NCBI GenBank assembly: GCA_937922085.1
Contig: CAKZVD010000063.1
Coordinates: forward strand, 1 to 64,000
Direction: 5' to 3'
Source: an uncultured Tenacibaculum sp.
GTDB lineage: Bacteria; Bacteroidota; Bacteroidia; Flavobacteriales; Flavobacteriaceae
Length of the DNA stretch: 64,000 bases
The first letter of the stretch is position 1, and each line of letters starts with the position of its first letter. Positions 9,823 through 18,717 of the stretch are shown here, in pieces. The position numbers were made by a program, and so were the translations under genes. Below the pieces are notes generated by a model that saw only the letters and a program-made list of their open reading frames with translations, did not search any database and was not told the origin of the DNA.

Positions 9823-12183
9823 ATGAAATTATTAAAGTTTTTATTAGTATGTTGTTTAATTAATACAAGTATAAGTTATGCGCAACATAATATAAGTGGG
9901 AAAATTGTAGACAAACAAAATGAATCTTTACCGTTTGCAAATATTATTGTATTTGAAAAGGAAACACCAACACCTAAGGGAGTTGTTTCAGATGAGAAAG
10001 GAAACTACACATTTACAAATCTCAAAAAAGGTTTTTATAAAGTTGAAGTATCAATGTTAGGTTTTAAAACAGAAACGATTGCTTATTTTGAGCTTACAGG
10101 TGATAAGGTTTTCAATTTTACCCTTAAAGAAGAAAACGAATCATTAGATGAAGTTGTAGTAAAGAGTAGAAGACCAGTAATAAGACAAACTGCGGAGAAA
10201 CTAATCGTTGATTTAGAAAAATCAGAATTATTAAATAGTAATTTACAAGATGTTGTTAAGCGAGTTCCGGGTGTTATTGTGACTAACAATGGAATTAGTT
10301 TTGCAGGTAGATCTGATGTGAGAATTTTAATAAATGGAAAAACCACTGATTATATGGATACTGAAACTTTACTTCGTGATTTACCAGCTGATAATATAGC
10401 TAAAGTAGAGTTGATAGAACAACCTGGCGCTGAGTTTGATGCAGAGGGTTCTGGACCAATAATTAATATTATTCTGAAGAAAAATGTACGATTAGGAACA
10501 CATGGAAATGTAGGTGTTTGGGTAGGAGAAGATGAAGGAGTCGAATATGGTACAAATGCATCTTTAGCAAGTTATAAAAACAAGTTAAATTGGCAATTAA
10601 ATACAGGTTTTTCTAGTCCTACTTGGAGAGATGATTTGTTTATAAATAGAAAAGTTGGAGATACACAATATAATCAAGGAACTAGAGAGCCATTTAGCCC
10701 TAAACGATCATGGTTTGGTGGTAGTATTGATTATTATTTTAATACAAAACACTCAATAGGGTTAGGTACTCGTTATGATCATACAATTTCTGATAGAGTT
10801 GCGAGTAGTGTTACGGATATTATTTCACCTACTAGTATTAATAAATTTGTTACTGAAAACACTTTTGATAGAAGTAGAAATACCTTTAGTATTAACCCGT
10901 ATTATGAATTTAAAACAGAATCTCATAAATTAACTACCGATTTTAATCATATCAATTTTAAGAATGAGAATACGAATGATATTTATGCTGTAAATGGAAA
11001 TACAATTCCTTTTACAAATCAACGTTATTTGCAAAATAGTAAATACACTATAAATACATTAAAAATAGATTATACTCGAACTTTATCAGATGATTTAAAA
11101 TTGAGTTTTGGAACTAAGTATTCTAAAGTAGATACAGATAGTGATTTAAAATTGTTTACAGAGAATGTTACCGGTGATTTTGATTTTCAAACAAATGCGA
11201 GTAATCGTTTTTTAATAGATGAAAACATATTTGCTGTTTATTCTAAGGTAAATGCGAGTATAGGTGATTGGTCTTTTTCTGGAGGACTTCGGTATGAGAA
11301 TAGTGATACAAAAGGAACATCAACAAATACAAACGATACGAGAGAACGTAAAATATCGAAGCTTTTTCCAAGCCTTTCTGTAAGTAAAAAATTGACAGAG
11401 GAGTTAGGTGCTAACCTTGCGTATAGTTATAGAATAAGAAGGCCTAATTATAATAGTTTAAATTCATTTGTAACGTTGTATGATCCATTAACTTCAGAAG
11501 TGGGTAACCCTGCATTAAACCCTGCATTTACAAATAACTATCAATTTAATTTAACTTTTGATAATCAACCTTTTTTTACAATAGGATACAGTGATACAAA
11601 AGATAATTTATTTTTATTTATTTCACAAGATGATACTACTGCACAAATATCAAGAACGACAATTAATTTGCAAGATCGCAAAAATTGGAATTTTAGATTT
11701 TTTGGGCCGTTAGATTTTATAAAAGGAGTAGAAGGGTTTTCTGGCTTAATAGTTAATTATAATAAATTTCAATCTAATGAATTGAATCCTGTTTTAAAAC
11801 TTTCTAAATGGAGTTACGGTTGGTATACACAAGCAAGTTATAAATTACCATGGGATGTAAATGCAGAAATGTCAAGTTTTTTTGGGTCAGGTATTTTAGA
11901 AGGACAAATAAACTCTGGATGGATAGGTGATTTAAGTTTTTCATTTGGTAAGAAATTTATAAATGAGAGATTAAAAGTAAATTTAGGAATAAACAAGGTT
12001 TTAAATAGAGGTTTTGTTGGACGTGTAAATTATGATAATATTAAAGCAAATATTGAAGCCAACGGTTCTCGTCAAAATGTACAATTAAGATTAGTATATA
12101 GTTTTGGATCTAAATTTGGGAAAAAGAAAACAAAAAGAAATGCTTCTGAAGACGAAAAAAATAGAATTGATGATAATGATTAA
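9823..12183 (+). CDS. TonB-dependent receptor-like outer membrane beta-barrel protein
   Basis: A 786-residue outer-membrane protein. The signal peptide (to about residue 20, ending ISYAQ) is followed by a carboxypeptidase-regulatory-like domain (about 22-107, HNISGKIVDKQNESLPFANI), a plug-like domain (about 115-225, with DEVVVKSRRP and DVVKRVPGVIV) and a long beta-barrel (about 230-760) of the Bacteroidota OMP_b-brl type. The C-terminus is charged and ends after the last strand. No SusD partner is present, so it is not part of a polysaccharide utilisation locus. The ligand cannot be told from sequence. Confidence 0.9.
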   Translation: MKLLKFLLVCCLINTSISYAQHNISGKIVDKQNESLPFANIIVFEKETPTPKGVVSDEKGNYTFTNLKKGFYKVEVSMLGFKTETIAYFELTGDKVFNFTLKEENESLDEVVVKSRRPVIRQTAEKLIVDLEKSELLNSNLQDVVKRVPGVIVTNNGISFAGRSDVRILINGKTTDYMDTETLLRDLPADNIAKVELIEQPGAEFDAEGSGPIINIILKKNVRLGTHGNVGVWVGEDEGVEYGTNASLASYKNKLNWQLNTGFSSPTWRDDLFINRKVGDTQYNQGTREPFSPKRSWFGGSIDYYFNTKHSIGLGTRYDHTISDRVASSVTDIISPTSINKFVTENTFDRSRNTFSINPYYEFKTESHKLTTDFNHINFKNENTNDIYAVNGNTIPFTNQRYLQNSKYTINTLKIDYTRTLSDDLKLSFGTKYSKVDTDSDLKLFTENVTGDFDFQTNASNRFLIDENIFAVYSKVNASIGDWSFSGGLRYENSDTKGTSTNTNDTRERKISKLFPSLSVSKKLTEELGANLAYSYRIRRPNYNSLNSFVTLYDPLTSEVGNPALNPAFTNNYQFNLTFDNQPFFTIGYSDTKDNLFLFISQDDTTAQISRTTINLQDRKNWNFRFFGPLDFIKGVEGFSGLIVNYNKFQSNELNPVLKLSKWSYGWYTQASYKLPWDVNAEMSSFFGSGILEGQINSGWIGDLSFSFGKKFINERLKVNLGINKVLNRGFVGRVNYDNIKANIEANGSRQNVQLRLVYSFGSKFGKKKTKRNASEDEKNRIDDND

Positions 12184-12229
12184 TCTTCAAGATTAAAAAA
12201 CAAGATAAAAAATTAAACATAACACCATT

Positions 12230-13003
12230 ATGAAAAGTAACACCTTACTTAAAAACATAAGTCTATTTATATTTCTATTTTTCAGCATTGTAGTTTTAAA
12301 ACGACTGACCGTATTTTATTTAGCCCAAAATCAAACTATTTCATATGAATCGTACCTATTAACAAAAACAATTTACAATGTTATTTTAGCGGTTGTCTCT
12401 TTTTATATGATTAAAATTAATGGATTGAAAGAATTAGCAGGAATAACAAAAATTAAGCCTAAAAAAATAGGACTTGTAATTATTGGAGGTCTATATCTTA
12501 TTTTATTAAACATTGTTTTTAGTGATGACATAATCAATGCGACAATTACTAATGTTAGTGTACTTCTAATTTACTGTATAAGTATTGGGTTATCCGAAGA
12601 ATTGAGTATTCGAGGCTTTTTACAATCTAGTTTAGTTAACTATTTTAAAAACCCTAAAAAGGCAATTTTTATTGCTTCATTATTTTTTGGAATAGTACAT
12701 TTAATTCGTTTTGATAAAGGGGTTTATGGAGAATCATCTCAAGTTTTTTATGCTGCTTTTATAGGTGTGATGTTTGGAGTATTACTTCTAATTACCAAAC
12801 GTATTTATCCTTTAGTAATTATTCATGCTTTGATTGATTTTTTTGCTAAAATTGATCGTGTGGGACAAAATTTCAATATTGAGAACATAAATACAACTCT
12901 GACTTCTTTACCTAATGCAGTATTAAACATATTAGTTGTCTTACCTTGTTTATTATATGGATTATTTTTAATGAAAAAATATATTGTAAATAATCATAAC
13001 TGA
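12230..13003 (+). CDS. CPBP-family intramembrane protease
   Basis: A 257-residue protein with seven or eight hydrophobic segments. The CPBP (Rce1/Abi-type) motifs are in place: EELSIRG (EExxxR) at about residue 123, FGIVH (FxxxH) at about 153-157 and HALID at about 198. The family cleaves prenylated proteins or peptides in eukaryotes and often gives bacteriocin self-immunity or unknown functions in bacteria. It starts 46 bases after the receptor gene and is followed by a LytS/LytTR pair. A close paralog is at 35064-35837. Fold assignment is confident; substrate unknown. Confidence 0.85.
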   Translation: MKSNTLLKNISLFIFLFFSIVVLKRLTVFYLAQNQTISYESYLLTKTIYNVILAVVSFYMIKINGLKELAGITKIKPKKIGLVIIGGLYLILLNIVFSDDIINATITNVSVLLIYCISIGLSEELSIRGFLQSSLVNYFKNPKKAIFIASLFFGIVHLIRFDKGVYGESSQVFYAAFIGVMFGVLLLITKRIYPLVIIHALIDFFAKIDRVGQNFNIENINTTLTSLPNAVLNILVVLPCLLYGLFLMKKYIVNNHN

Positions 13004-13088
13004 ATTCATTTTAGCCTTCCTTATTATATTTGTAAAGAAAGTTAATTTTTGTGTACTTAATAACTAATAATCTTTTTAAGAAAAAACA

Positions 13089-14099
13089 ATGAATACTAAA
13101 CTAAATAGATCCGATTGGATATTACTTGCAATTCTTTTTGGAGCTACTATAATTTTAAACTCTATAGATTATTACAGAGAAAGGAATAAATTAATAGAAT
13201 ATTTGATTGACTTACCTGTATCAACTTTCATTTCTATTATACTTATATTAATGTTTTTATACATTCTTATTCCTAAATATCTCATTAAAAAAAAGAAATA
13301 TATCACTTTTTTTATACTGAGTCTTATAGTGTTAACCTTTTTTGGTTCTTTAGATAAATTTATTGGTTTTTTAAGTAGTGGTCAACAATGGAATAAACTA
13401 CCTAATTTATTACTCTTTTTACAAAGTGGCTTATATAATGCTACTGATATAATTGGCTTCCCTTTAGGTATTTTATTAATAAAAAAATTTTATGAAGGTC
13501 AAACAGAATATTTAAAAATAGAAAAACAACAAAAAGAAAACGAATTAAAATTACTACGCTCTCAAATAGATCCTCATTTTTTATTTAATAATTTAAATAC
13601 ATTAGATAGTTTAATTGATTCTGACTCTGAAAAAGCAAAAGAATATATAAATAGGTTGTCTCTAATATATAGATATTTGATCAAAACTAAAGACGCTGAG
13701 GTAATGGAACTTTCTGAAGAAATTCAATTAGCAGAAAATTATATTTTCTTAATTCAAACTAGGTTTGGAGATGATTATAATTTTAAAATTGATAGAAAGA
13801 TAGATATTTCTAATAAATTCATACCAACAGGAGCTATTCAAGCATTACTAGAAAATGTAGTAAAACATAATAAACCTAATAAAGTTCCAATTAAAACTAT
13901 AATAACCGTAGAAGAAGATTGGTTAAAAGTAATTAACGAAAAATCAAATCTGTTTGTTAAAAAAGAGTCCTTTGGTACAGGTTTAGAAAACTTAAAAACA
14001 CGTTATAAGTTGTTGTCTGATAAAGAAATAAGTGTTATTAATACTGATAAAGAATTTAAAGTAGTAATTCCAATTATAAAATTAAGTAAAGAAATTTAG
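13089..14099 (+). CDS. LytS-type sensor histidine kinase
   Basis: A 336-residue kinase. Four transmembrane segments (about residues 10-145) are followed by a His_kinase domain with the phospho-acceptor motif SQIDPHFLFNNLNTL (His near residue 162) and an ATPase region containing the N-box-like ALLENVVKHN and the glycine motif GTGLENL. No extracytoplasmic sensor domain is visible, so the signal is probably sensed in the membrane. Only four bases separate its stop from the LytTR regulator, a clear operon and partner pair. Confidence 0.9.
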   Translation: MNTKLNRSDWILLAILFGATIILNSIDYYRERNKLIEYLIDLPVSTFISIILILMFLYILIPKYLIKKKKYITFFILSLIVLTFFGSLDKFIGFLSSGQQWNKLPNLLLFLQSGLYNATDIIGFPLGILLIKKFYEGQTEYLKIEKQQKENELKLLRSQIDPHFLFNNLNTLDSLIDSDSEKAKEYINRLSLIYRYLIKTKDAEVMELSEEIQLAENYIFLIQTRFGDDYNFKIDRKIDISNKFIPTGAIQALLENVVKHNKPNKVPIKTIITVEEDWLKVINEKSNLFVKKESFGTGLENLKTRYKLLSDKEISVINTDKEFKVVIPIIKLSKEI

Positions 14100-14103
14100 A
14101 GGT

Positions 14104-14868
14104 ATGAAAATTTTAATTTTAGAAGACGAAATTCCAGCATATCAAAAATTAGTGTTGTATTTGAATAATTTTTTTCAAGACGAAATTCCACACGATTGGG
14201 CAAGAAGTATCGTTGATGGAGAAGAGTTACTAAAAGAAAATAAATACGATTTTATTCTTTCTGATATTCAATTGTTAGATGGAATTTCATTTGATCTATT
14301 TGATGATGTTTCTACAGATATTCCCATTATTTTTTGTTCGGCACATGATGAGTATCTGTTTAAAGCATTTAATACTAACGGAATTGCATATATTTTAAAA
14401 CCATATTCTAAATCAGACTTTAATAAAGCTATTGAAAAATATCAAGCTTTATTTAATCAAGGGATTTATAATAAGTTAAATCATGAAACATTAACTAATT
14501 TAAAAACAGCATTAAAAGAGGAAAATACAGTTTTTAAAAAAAGATTTGTGATTAAAAAAACTAAAGGAATACAGCTTTTAAATGTTTCAGACATTAGTTT
14601 AATTGTAGCTTCGGGTGATTTTTGTGTTGCTACAGATTTGAAAGGAAAAAAACATACGATATCACAAACATTAGGAGCAATATTTCAACAATTAAATCCA
14701 GATAAGTTTTTTAAAATCAATAGAAGTGAAATTATCAATATAGACTTTATTGAAAATATAGAAAGTCATTTTAAAAATAGACTTTTATTAAAAATTACGG
14801 GAAATAAAGAAAAAGCGATGACTAGTTCTTCTACAACAGCAGAGTTTAGAAAATGGTTAGAACAGTAG
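14104..14868 (+). CDS. LytTR response regulator
   Basis: A 254-residue regulator with an N-terminal receiver domain (acidic residues in LEDEIP, phospho-acceptor Asp in FILSDIQLLDG near residue 53, conserved Lys in YILKPYS near 105) and a C-terminal LytTR DNA-binding domain (about 145-252) with FFKINRSEIIN. It is the partner of the kinase immediately upstream. Its targets are not visible; the CPBP gene just upstream is a plausible one by proximity. Confidence 0.92.
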   Translation: MKILILEDEIPAYQKLVLYLNNFFQDEIPHDWARSIVDGEELLKENKYDFILSDIQLLDGISFDLFDDVSTDIPIIFCSAHDEYLFKAFNTNGIAYILKPYSKSDFNKAIEKYQALFNQGIYNKLNHETLTNLKTALKEENTVFKKRFVIKKTKGIQLLNVSDISLIVASGDFCVATDLKGKKHTISQTLGAIFQQLNPDKFFKINRSEIINIDFIENIESHFKNRLLLKITGNKEKAMTSSSTTAEFRKWLEQ

Positions 14869-14895
14869 TTTTAAGAACGTAATTAATGCATAAAA

Positions 14896-14924
14896 AAGAG
14901 ATGCAAATTAAATTTACATCTCTT
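14896..14924. terminator. Terminator between convergent genes
   Basis: AAGAGATG and CATCTCTT pair around an AT-rich inner stem between the convergent LytTR gene and the lipoprotein gene at 14955. Confidence 0.7.
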
Positions 14925-14954
14925 GGGGGTATTTAAAAATAGTAGAAAGTTTTG

Positions 14955-15416
14955 TTATTGTTTAACAAAATTAATGGTTTTACAAGCTGATATTTTTCCG
15001 CAAGTAGCAGAATTAGCTTCATAACAAACTTCTACTGTACCAGATTGTTGAACATGATCTTCAATTAATATAAACCTAGGCCTTCTAGGTGTAACAACTT
15101 CTCCATTTACAGTCCATTTCACAGAATTAGGGTCTATATCTCTTATACTTAGAGTTTGTACACCTGCAAATTGTTTTTTAGCATAAGAAAATTCAATAAT
15201 ACCATTAAAAACAGAACAATCTATCGGTTTTGGTTCATTTGGTGTTTCTTCTCCGTTGTCTCCGTTGTCTCCGTTGTCCATATCATCTAAGGTTTGTGAT
15301 GCACCTTCAATTATTTCAGATAATTGATCTGTTTGTTGTTCTTCAATTTGAGTTTCATTTTCTTGACATGAAACAACGATAAGTGTAAATAGAATAATTA
15401 ATTTAAAAAATCTCAT
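14955..15416 (-). CDS. Small lipoprotein with DNG tandem repeat
   Basis: A 153-residue protein with a lipoprotein signal (FTLIVVSCQENE, lipidated Cys near residue 17). An acidic linker contains a repeated Asp-Asn-Gly motif (MDNGDNGDNGEE) encoded by a 9-bp tandem repeat, then a compact domain of about 85 residues with several cysteines and a pattern (SVKWTVNGEVV, VEVCYEA) suggesting an Ig-like beta fold. It is likely anchored in the outer membrane. The family is not recognised. Confidence 0.7.
   Translation of the reverse strand: MRFFKLIILFTLIVVSCQENETQIEEQQTDQLSEIIEGASQTLDDMDNGDNGDNGEETPNEPKPIDCSVFNGIIEFSYAKKQFAGVQTLSIRDIDPNSVKWTVNGEVVTPRRPRFILIEDHVQQSGTVEVCYEANSATCGKISACKTINFVKQ
15250..15277. 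repeat. 9-bp tandem repeat in the lipoprotein linker
   Basis: TCTCCGTTG is present three times in a row. It encodes Asp-Asn-Gly units on the minus strand, so copy-number change alters linker length without frameshift. Confidence 0.85.
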
Positions 15417-15623
15417 AAATTTAAAATTAGAGTTACTGAATTGTATTAAATACTTTTATGAAAAGAAAAACTTTAGCTAATTGTAATCGTTTTTCTTTAT
15501 GATATGTATTAATACAATTCAGATCTAATTTACCCTACTTGTTTTTTTTTTTTTTGAATTGAAAATAAAAAAACTGATTTTTAGTTTTTTATATTTGAGT
15601 TAGTGAGAGAGTCTAAAAAAGAA

Positions 15624-15648
15624 ACAATGGGTTGATTCCCATTGTGTT
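15624..15648. terminator. Terminator after mce
   Basis: ACAATGGG and CCCATTGT form an 8-bp stem; on the minus strand it is followed by TTTCTTTTTT. It ends the mce transcript, and probably the DUF2589 operon read through it. Confidence 0.75.
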
Positions 15649-15677
15649 TTAATAAAAAAGAATAAAGTAATAAATTG

Positions 15678-16082
15678 TTAATTGTCTATTTCTTGACAAA
15701 GTTCAATTAAAACACCATTTGTTGTTTTAGGGTGTAAAAAAGCAACTAATTTATTATCTGCTCCTTTTTTAGGGGTTTCGTTAAGAACAGTGAAACCTTC
15801 CTTTTTTAATCTTTTAATTTCGCTTACAATGTCTTCTACAGCAAAAGCAATGTGATGAATACCTTCTCCTTTTTTTTCTATAAACTTAGCAATAGGACTG
15901 TCAGGTTTTGTAGCTTCTAATAGTTCAATTTTATTTGGCCCCGTTTTAAAGAATGAAGTTTTTACACCTTCACTAGCTACTTCTTCCATTTTATAATGAG
16001 GTTTGCCAAAAAGTGAAGCAAAAAGAGCATTAGATTTTTCAATATCTTTTACAGCAATACCAATGTGTTCTATCTTATCCAT
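15678..16082 (-). CDS. mce: Methylmalonyl-CoA epimerase
   Basis: A 134-residue protein of the vicinal oxygen chelate fold, the usual length of methylmalonyl-CoA epimerase, which interconverts the (R) and (S) forms of methylmalonyl-CoA in propionate metabolism. Metal ligands are visible in IEHIGIAVKD near the N-terminus, GIHHIAFAVED in the middle and VLIELCQE at the end. It lies 36 bases downstream of the 16119 gene, same strand, so it may be co-transcribed with the DUF2589 operon, although no functional link is evident. Confidence 0.9.
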   Translation of the reverse strand: MDKIEHIGIAVKDIEKSNALFASLFGKPHYKMEEVASEGVKTSFFKTGPNKIELLEATKPDSPIAKFIEKKGEGIHHIAFAVEDIVSEIKRLKKEGFTVLNETPKKGADNKLVAFLHPKTTNGVLIELCQEIDN

Positions 16083-16118
16083 AAAAATATAATAAAGAGC
16101 AAAGTTAAAGAAATAGAT

Positions 16119-16661
16119 TTAAAAATCATTTAAATCTATTTCTTCTGCCATTACTAAAAGAATATCAGATTTACTTAAAAAAGACAATATTTGCAGTGTA
16201 ATATTTTTAAGTTGCTCATGAGCATTACAGAAGTGCCAAATATTTTCTAAAAAAAGTGTAAAATCACTGTTTCTATCAAAATTAAAAGCTTTTGATTGGG
16301 CCACAATAGTTAAAAGTTGTTGTATGTGCTCTCTTGCTTTTTGTGTTTTTTCATAAAATGGTAAGTATGTTTGCCAAACATCATCTTGAGCTTGTGCCAA
16401 TAAACGAGAAGTAAAATTGAATATTTCTTTTCTTTTTCCTCTTGTTTTAGGGATGTAATTAGCTAATTCTGTTCTTATAGTTGATAATTGAGATACTTGA
16501 GGGAGATTGTTTTTTTTCAAAATTTCTTCTGTTGCAAATAACCAATTCCTAAAGGAAGCCATACTTGTACTATTTTTAATTTCAAGTAGGTTCGCTAACT
16601 CATGTATTTGCATGAGTTGTATATTTAGTTCTTTAACGATATTAACTTTTGAAGGTTTCAT
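16119..16661 (-). CDS. All-helical protein of unknown function in the DUF2589 operon
   Basis: A 180-residue protein without signal peptide or membrane segment. The whole sequence is predicted by eye to be helical, with a leucine-rich heptad-like pattern (LNIQLMQIHELANLLEI) and an acidic end. I do not recognise a family. Its start lies two bases from the stop of the upstream gene, which suggests translational coupling and a joint role with the two DUF2589-type proteins. Confidence 0.7.
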   Translation of the reverse strand: MKPSKVNIVKELNIQLMQIHELANLLEIKNSTSMASFRNWLFATEEILKKNNLPQVSQLSTIRTELANYIPKTRGKRKEIFNFTSRLLAQAQDDVWQTYLPFYEKTQKAREHIQQLLTIVAQSKAFNFDRNSDFTLFLENIWHFCNAHEQLKNITLQILSFLSKSDILLVMAEEIDLNDF

Positions 16662-16663
16662 AA

Positions 16664-17338
16664 TTATTCAGGTAATAATTTCATAGTGGTTTCTCCATCT
16701 CCAGTTTCTACATTATGCCATTCCATTCCATCTTCACTTAATTTAATTTTAATTTGAACAATGTTTTCAGGTTTAACTTCTCTAAGCTCATTTGCTTGTA
16801 CAATTACTTTTGTTTTATGATGAATTGCTTTTTTTTCTTGAATATGAGGAGTTAGTTCAGTATTTATTTTACGAATTAATTTTTCAAAATCAGCTTTTTC
16901 ATCAACTAAAGAGAGGTATTTTTTTGCAAGGTTTTTAGAGAGCGATTGAAGAGCAATATCTTTTTGATTGGTGTCTGATTTAATTCTTTTCTCTAAAGTT
17001 TCTGTTTCTTTAGCAATAACACTTCGTAGTTCAGTAGAAATTTTTCTGTTAAAAGTTTCTGCTTGTGAAAAATCTTTTAAAATAGCATAGGTAGTAGAAT
17101 TAAATTGAATGTTATCTATTGGTTCATATTTCTTCTCGTTTTCACTTTCTAAATTACCAATTGCTACAGGTATGCTCAGTTCTATGTCTGGAGTTCGAAA
17201 ACGAGGAACCGAAAATGTTTTTAATAATTTGTCTTTAGCGTATATCTCAGCAATTCTGGCAGACTCTAAGTCTGCCATCATTCTTGCTTGATTAACTCCA
17301 ATTACTAAAGAACTTAAATAGTCTTTTAAATCAATCAT
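16664..17338 (-). CDS. DUF2589-like companion protein
   Basis: A 224-residue cytoplasmic protein. The N-terminus (DYLSSLVIGVNQARMMADLE) resembles that of the DUF2589 protein upstream, where a similar helix begins with a gene-conserved 'A..A....' pattern, followed by a proline-rich strand segment with IELSIPVAIGNLES. A central coiled-coil-like region (about 90-175) and a C-terminal beta-rich end follow. No enzyme motif is seen. Assignment to the same broad family as the neighbour is by pattern only. Second gene of a three-gene operon. Confidence 0.65.
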   Translation of the reverse strand: MIDLKDYLSSLVIGVNQARMMADLESARIAEIYAKDKLLKTFSVPRFRTPDIELSIPVAIGNLESENEKKYEPIDNIQFNSTTYAILKDFSQAETFNRKISTELRSVIAKETETLEKRIKSDTNQKDIALQSLSKNLAKKYLSLVDEKADFEKLIRKINTELTPHIQEKKAIHHKTKVIVQANELREVKPENIVQIKIKLSEDGMEWHNVETGDGETTMKLLPE

Positions 17339-17353
17339 TTCTTTGTTTTTAGT

Positions 17354-18253
17354 TTATTCAGTAGGTTGTGATACGATAGCATCTTCTAGAATTCCTAATA
17401 ATTTTTCCATTCCTTCTGGCATCTCATCTTGAGTAACTTTCACTTTAACACCCAAATGAAAAGTCTTATCAATCTTATGTCCTTGTCGTGTATTACGTTG
17501 ATAAGAAACATTCGTTTTTAACTTTATAGTATTTACATTTTCATTGTAGTTAAGAGAATTTAAACCTACAGCATAGTTTTTATTAGTGTTTTTATTATTA
17601 GAAGAAAAACCAGCACTAAATTTGAATTTACTTCCAACACGTTTATACTCCATAGAAGTAATTTTAGCATTGAAATCAATGCTTCCTTCTTCTACTCTAA
17701 TAAATGGAATAGGCATCATAGTGATAATAGGCACCTGTAAACGCATTTCTTCAAATTTTGCAGGAACAGAAGCAATATCTTCAACAGTAATGTCAAAAGT
17801 AGCTCCAGAACCAGAACCTCCTGTAGCTGCAAGGCTATTACCTGCTGTTATTCCAACGGCATCTAGATTAGGAGAGATTAGAGTTATTCCTCCGTTACCA
17901 TCTACAGTTGTTACTGTAACACTTACTCCATCAACAGAAAGAACGTCTCCATTTACATAATTTGTACCAGCACTATCGATGGTAACTGTTTTTGCTTTTC
18001 CTTTAACAGCAGGCTGATAAGGCTCTACCATTTTAGGATATTTAAAACTTACATATACTGGTTCTCCAGGTTTAATTTCACCAGTAGTTTCATCTTCAGT
18101 ATCTGGTGTAAAACCAATACTTTTTACAAAATCTACGGTAGATAATGCTGCTTTCGATTGTGCATCTACAATAGCACTAAGAGGTCCCCCAATCATACCA
18201 GAAAAATCAATGCTAGACAGTTCTTGTCCAGGATCATAATTTGATAAACTCAT
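17354..18253 (-). CDS. DUF2589-domain protein with an inserted beta-structured segment
   Basis: A 299-residue protein. The first 70 residues (LSSIDFSGMIGGPLSAIVDA, AALSTVDFVKSIGF) match the DUF2589 family, proteins of unknown function found in many bacteria. Residues of about 85-160 are a glycine-, serine- and threonine-rich stretch (SAGTNYVNGDVLSVDG, TGGSGSGATFDITVED) of a kind common in phage structural proteins, and it interrupts the family's usual continuation, which resumes with LQVPIITMMPIPFIRVEEGS. First gene of an operon of three. No signal peptide. Function unknown. Confidence 0.75.
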   Translation of the reverse strand: MSLSNYDPGQELSSIDFSGMIGGPLSAIVDAQSKAALSTVDFVKSIGFTPDTEDETTGEIKPGEPVYVSFKYPKMVEPYQPAVKGKAKTVTIDSAGTNYVNGDVLSVDGVSVTVTTVDGNGGITLISPNLDAVGITAGNSLAATGGSGSGATFDITVEDIASVPAKFEEMRLQVPIITMMPIPFIRVEEGSIDFNAKITSMEYKRVGSKFKFSAGFSSNNKNTNKNYAVGLNSLNYNENVNTIKLKTNVSYQRNTRQGHKIDKTFHLGVKVKVTQDEMPEGMEKLLGILEDAIVSQPTE

Positions 18254-18372
18254 AATAATTAATTTTTAATACCTACTCTCTTTTTTATTTGGCTTTTCGG
18301 CTTCCACCTTCAATAATATTTCGAAATATTGAATACAAAATTCAAAAAAAGAGCTGTTTAAATTTGTAGTAT

Positions 18373-18430
18373 AAAAACTAAAAAAGGAAGTGGTATAGGC
18401 TGTTTTATTTTAGGTGTTTTTCTCTGTAGT
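18373..18430 (+). repeat. Leader repeat copy 1
   Basis: AAAAACTAAAAAAGGA, then AGGC, then AGGTGTTTTTC and CTGT occur in the same order as in copy 2, about 180 bases downstream. This copy has only a weak hairpin. Confidence 0.65.
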
Positions 18431-18553
18431 TAAGAGTTTTAAAAAATGTATGGGGAGTAATTTTAGTTTTTATATTGAAAGATTATGGTGTTGTTATTCT
18501 TTATAGTTACTGTTTAGTACCTTGTCATTTCTATTTAAAAAAGACAACCCGAA

Positions 18554-18616
18554 AAAAACTAAAAAAGGAACAGGAAAGGCACTTACTACTAAAAGGTGTT
18601 TTTCCTGTTTTTTAAT
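18554..18616 (+). repeat. Leader repeat copy 2 with terminator-like hairpin
   Basis: Same block order as copy 1. ACAGGAAA (18570-18577) pairs with TTTCCTGT (18601-18608), followed by a T run, which gives a factor-independent terminator or attenuator on the plus strand about 100 bases ahead of the 18718 gene. Confidence 0.65.
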
Positions 18617-18717
18617 CTTAAAAACTTGATTTACTTGAGTGTTTGTAAATAAAAGTAGTTTTTTAAAAAAATTAGCATGTATTTTTGAATGGTAACCAAA
18701 TAAAAAAAAAGAATATT

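Larger units (their letters stand above)
18254..18717. other. Long divergent leader between the DUF2589 operon and the sensor cassette
   Basis: About 460 bases with no ORF. It holds two copies of a related element beginning AAAAACTAAAAAAGGA (18373 and 18554), the second forming a terminator-like hairpin, and a TATTTTTG box (18680-18687) that could serve as the -7 element for the gene starting at 18718. Confidence 0.6.

Noticed and set aside
15541-15555. Long T run between lipoprotein and mce genes as a slippage-controlled promoter
   Set aside because: It is in an AT-rich gap, about 125 bases from the lipoprotein start, with no promoter boxes around it.
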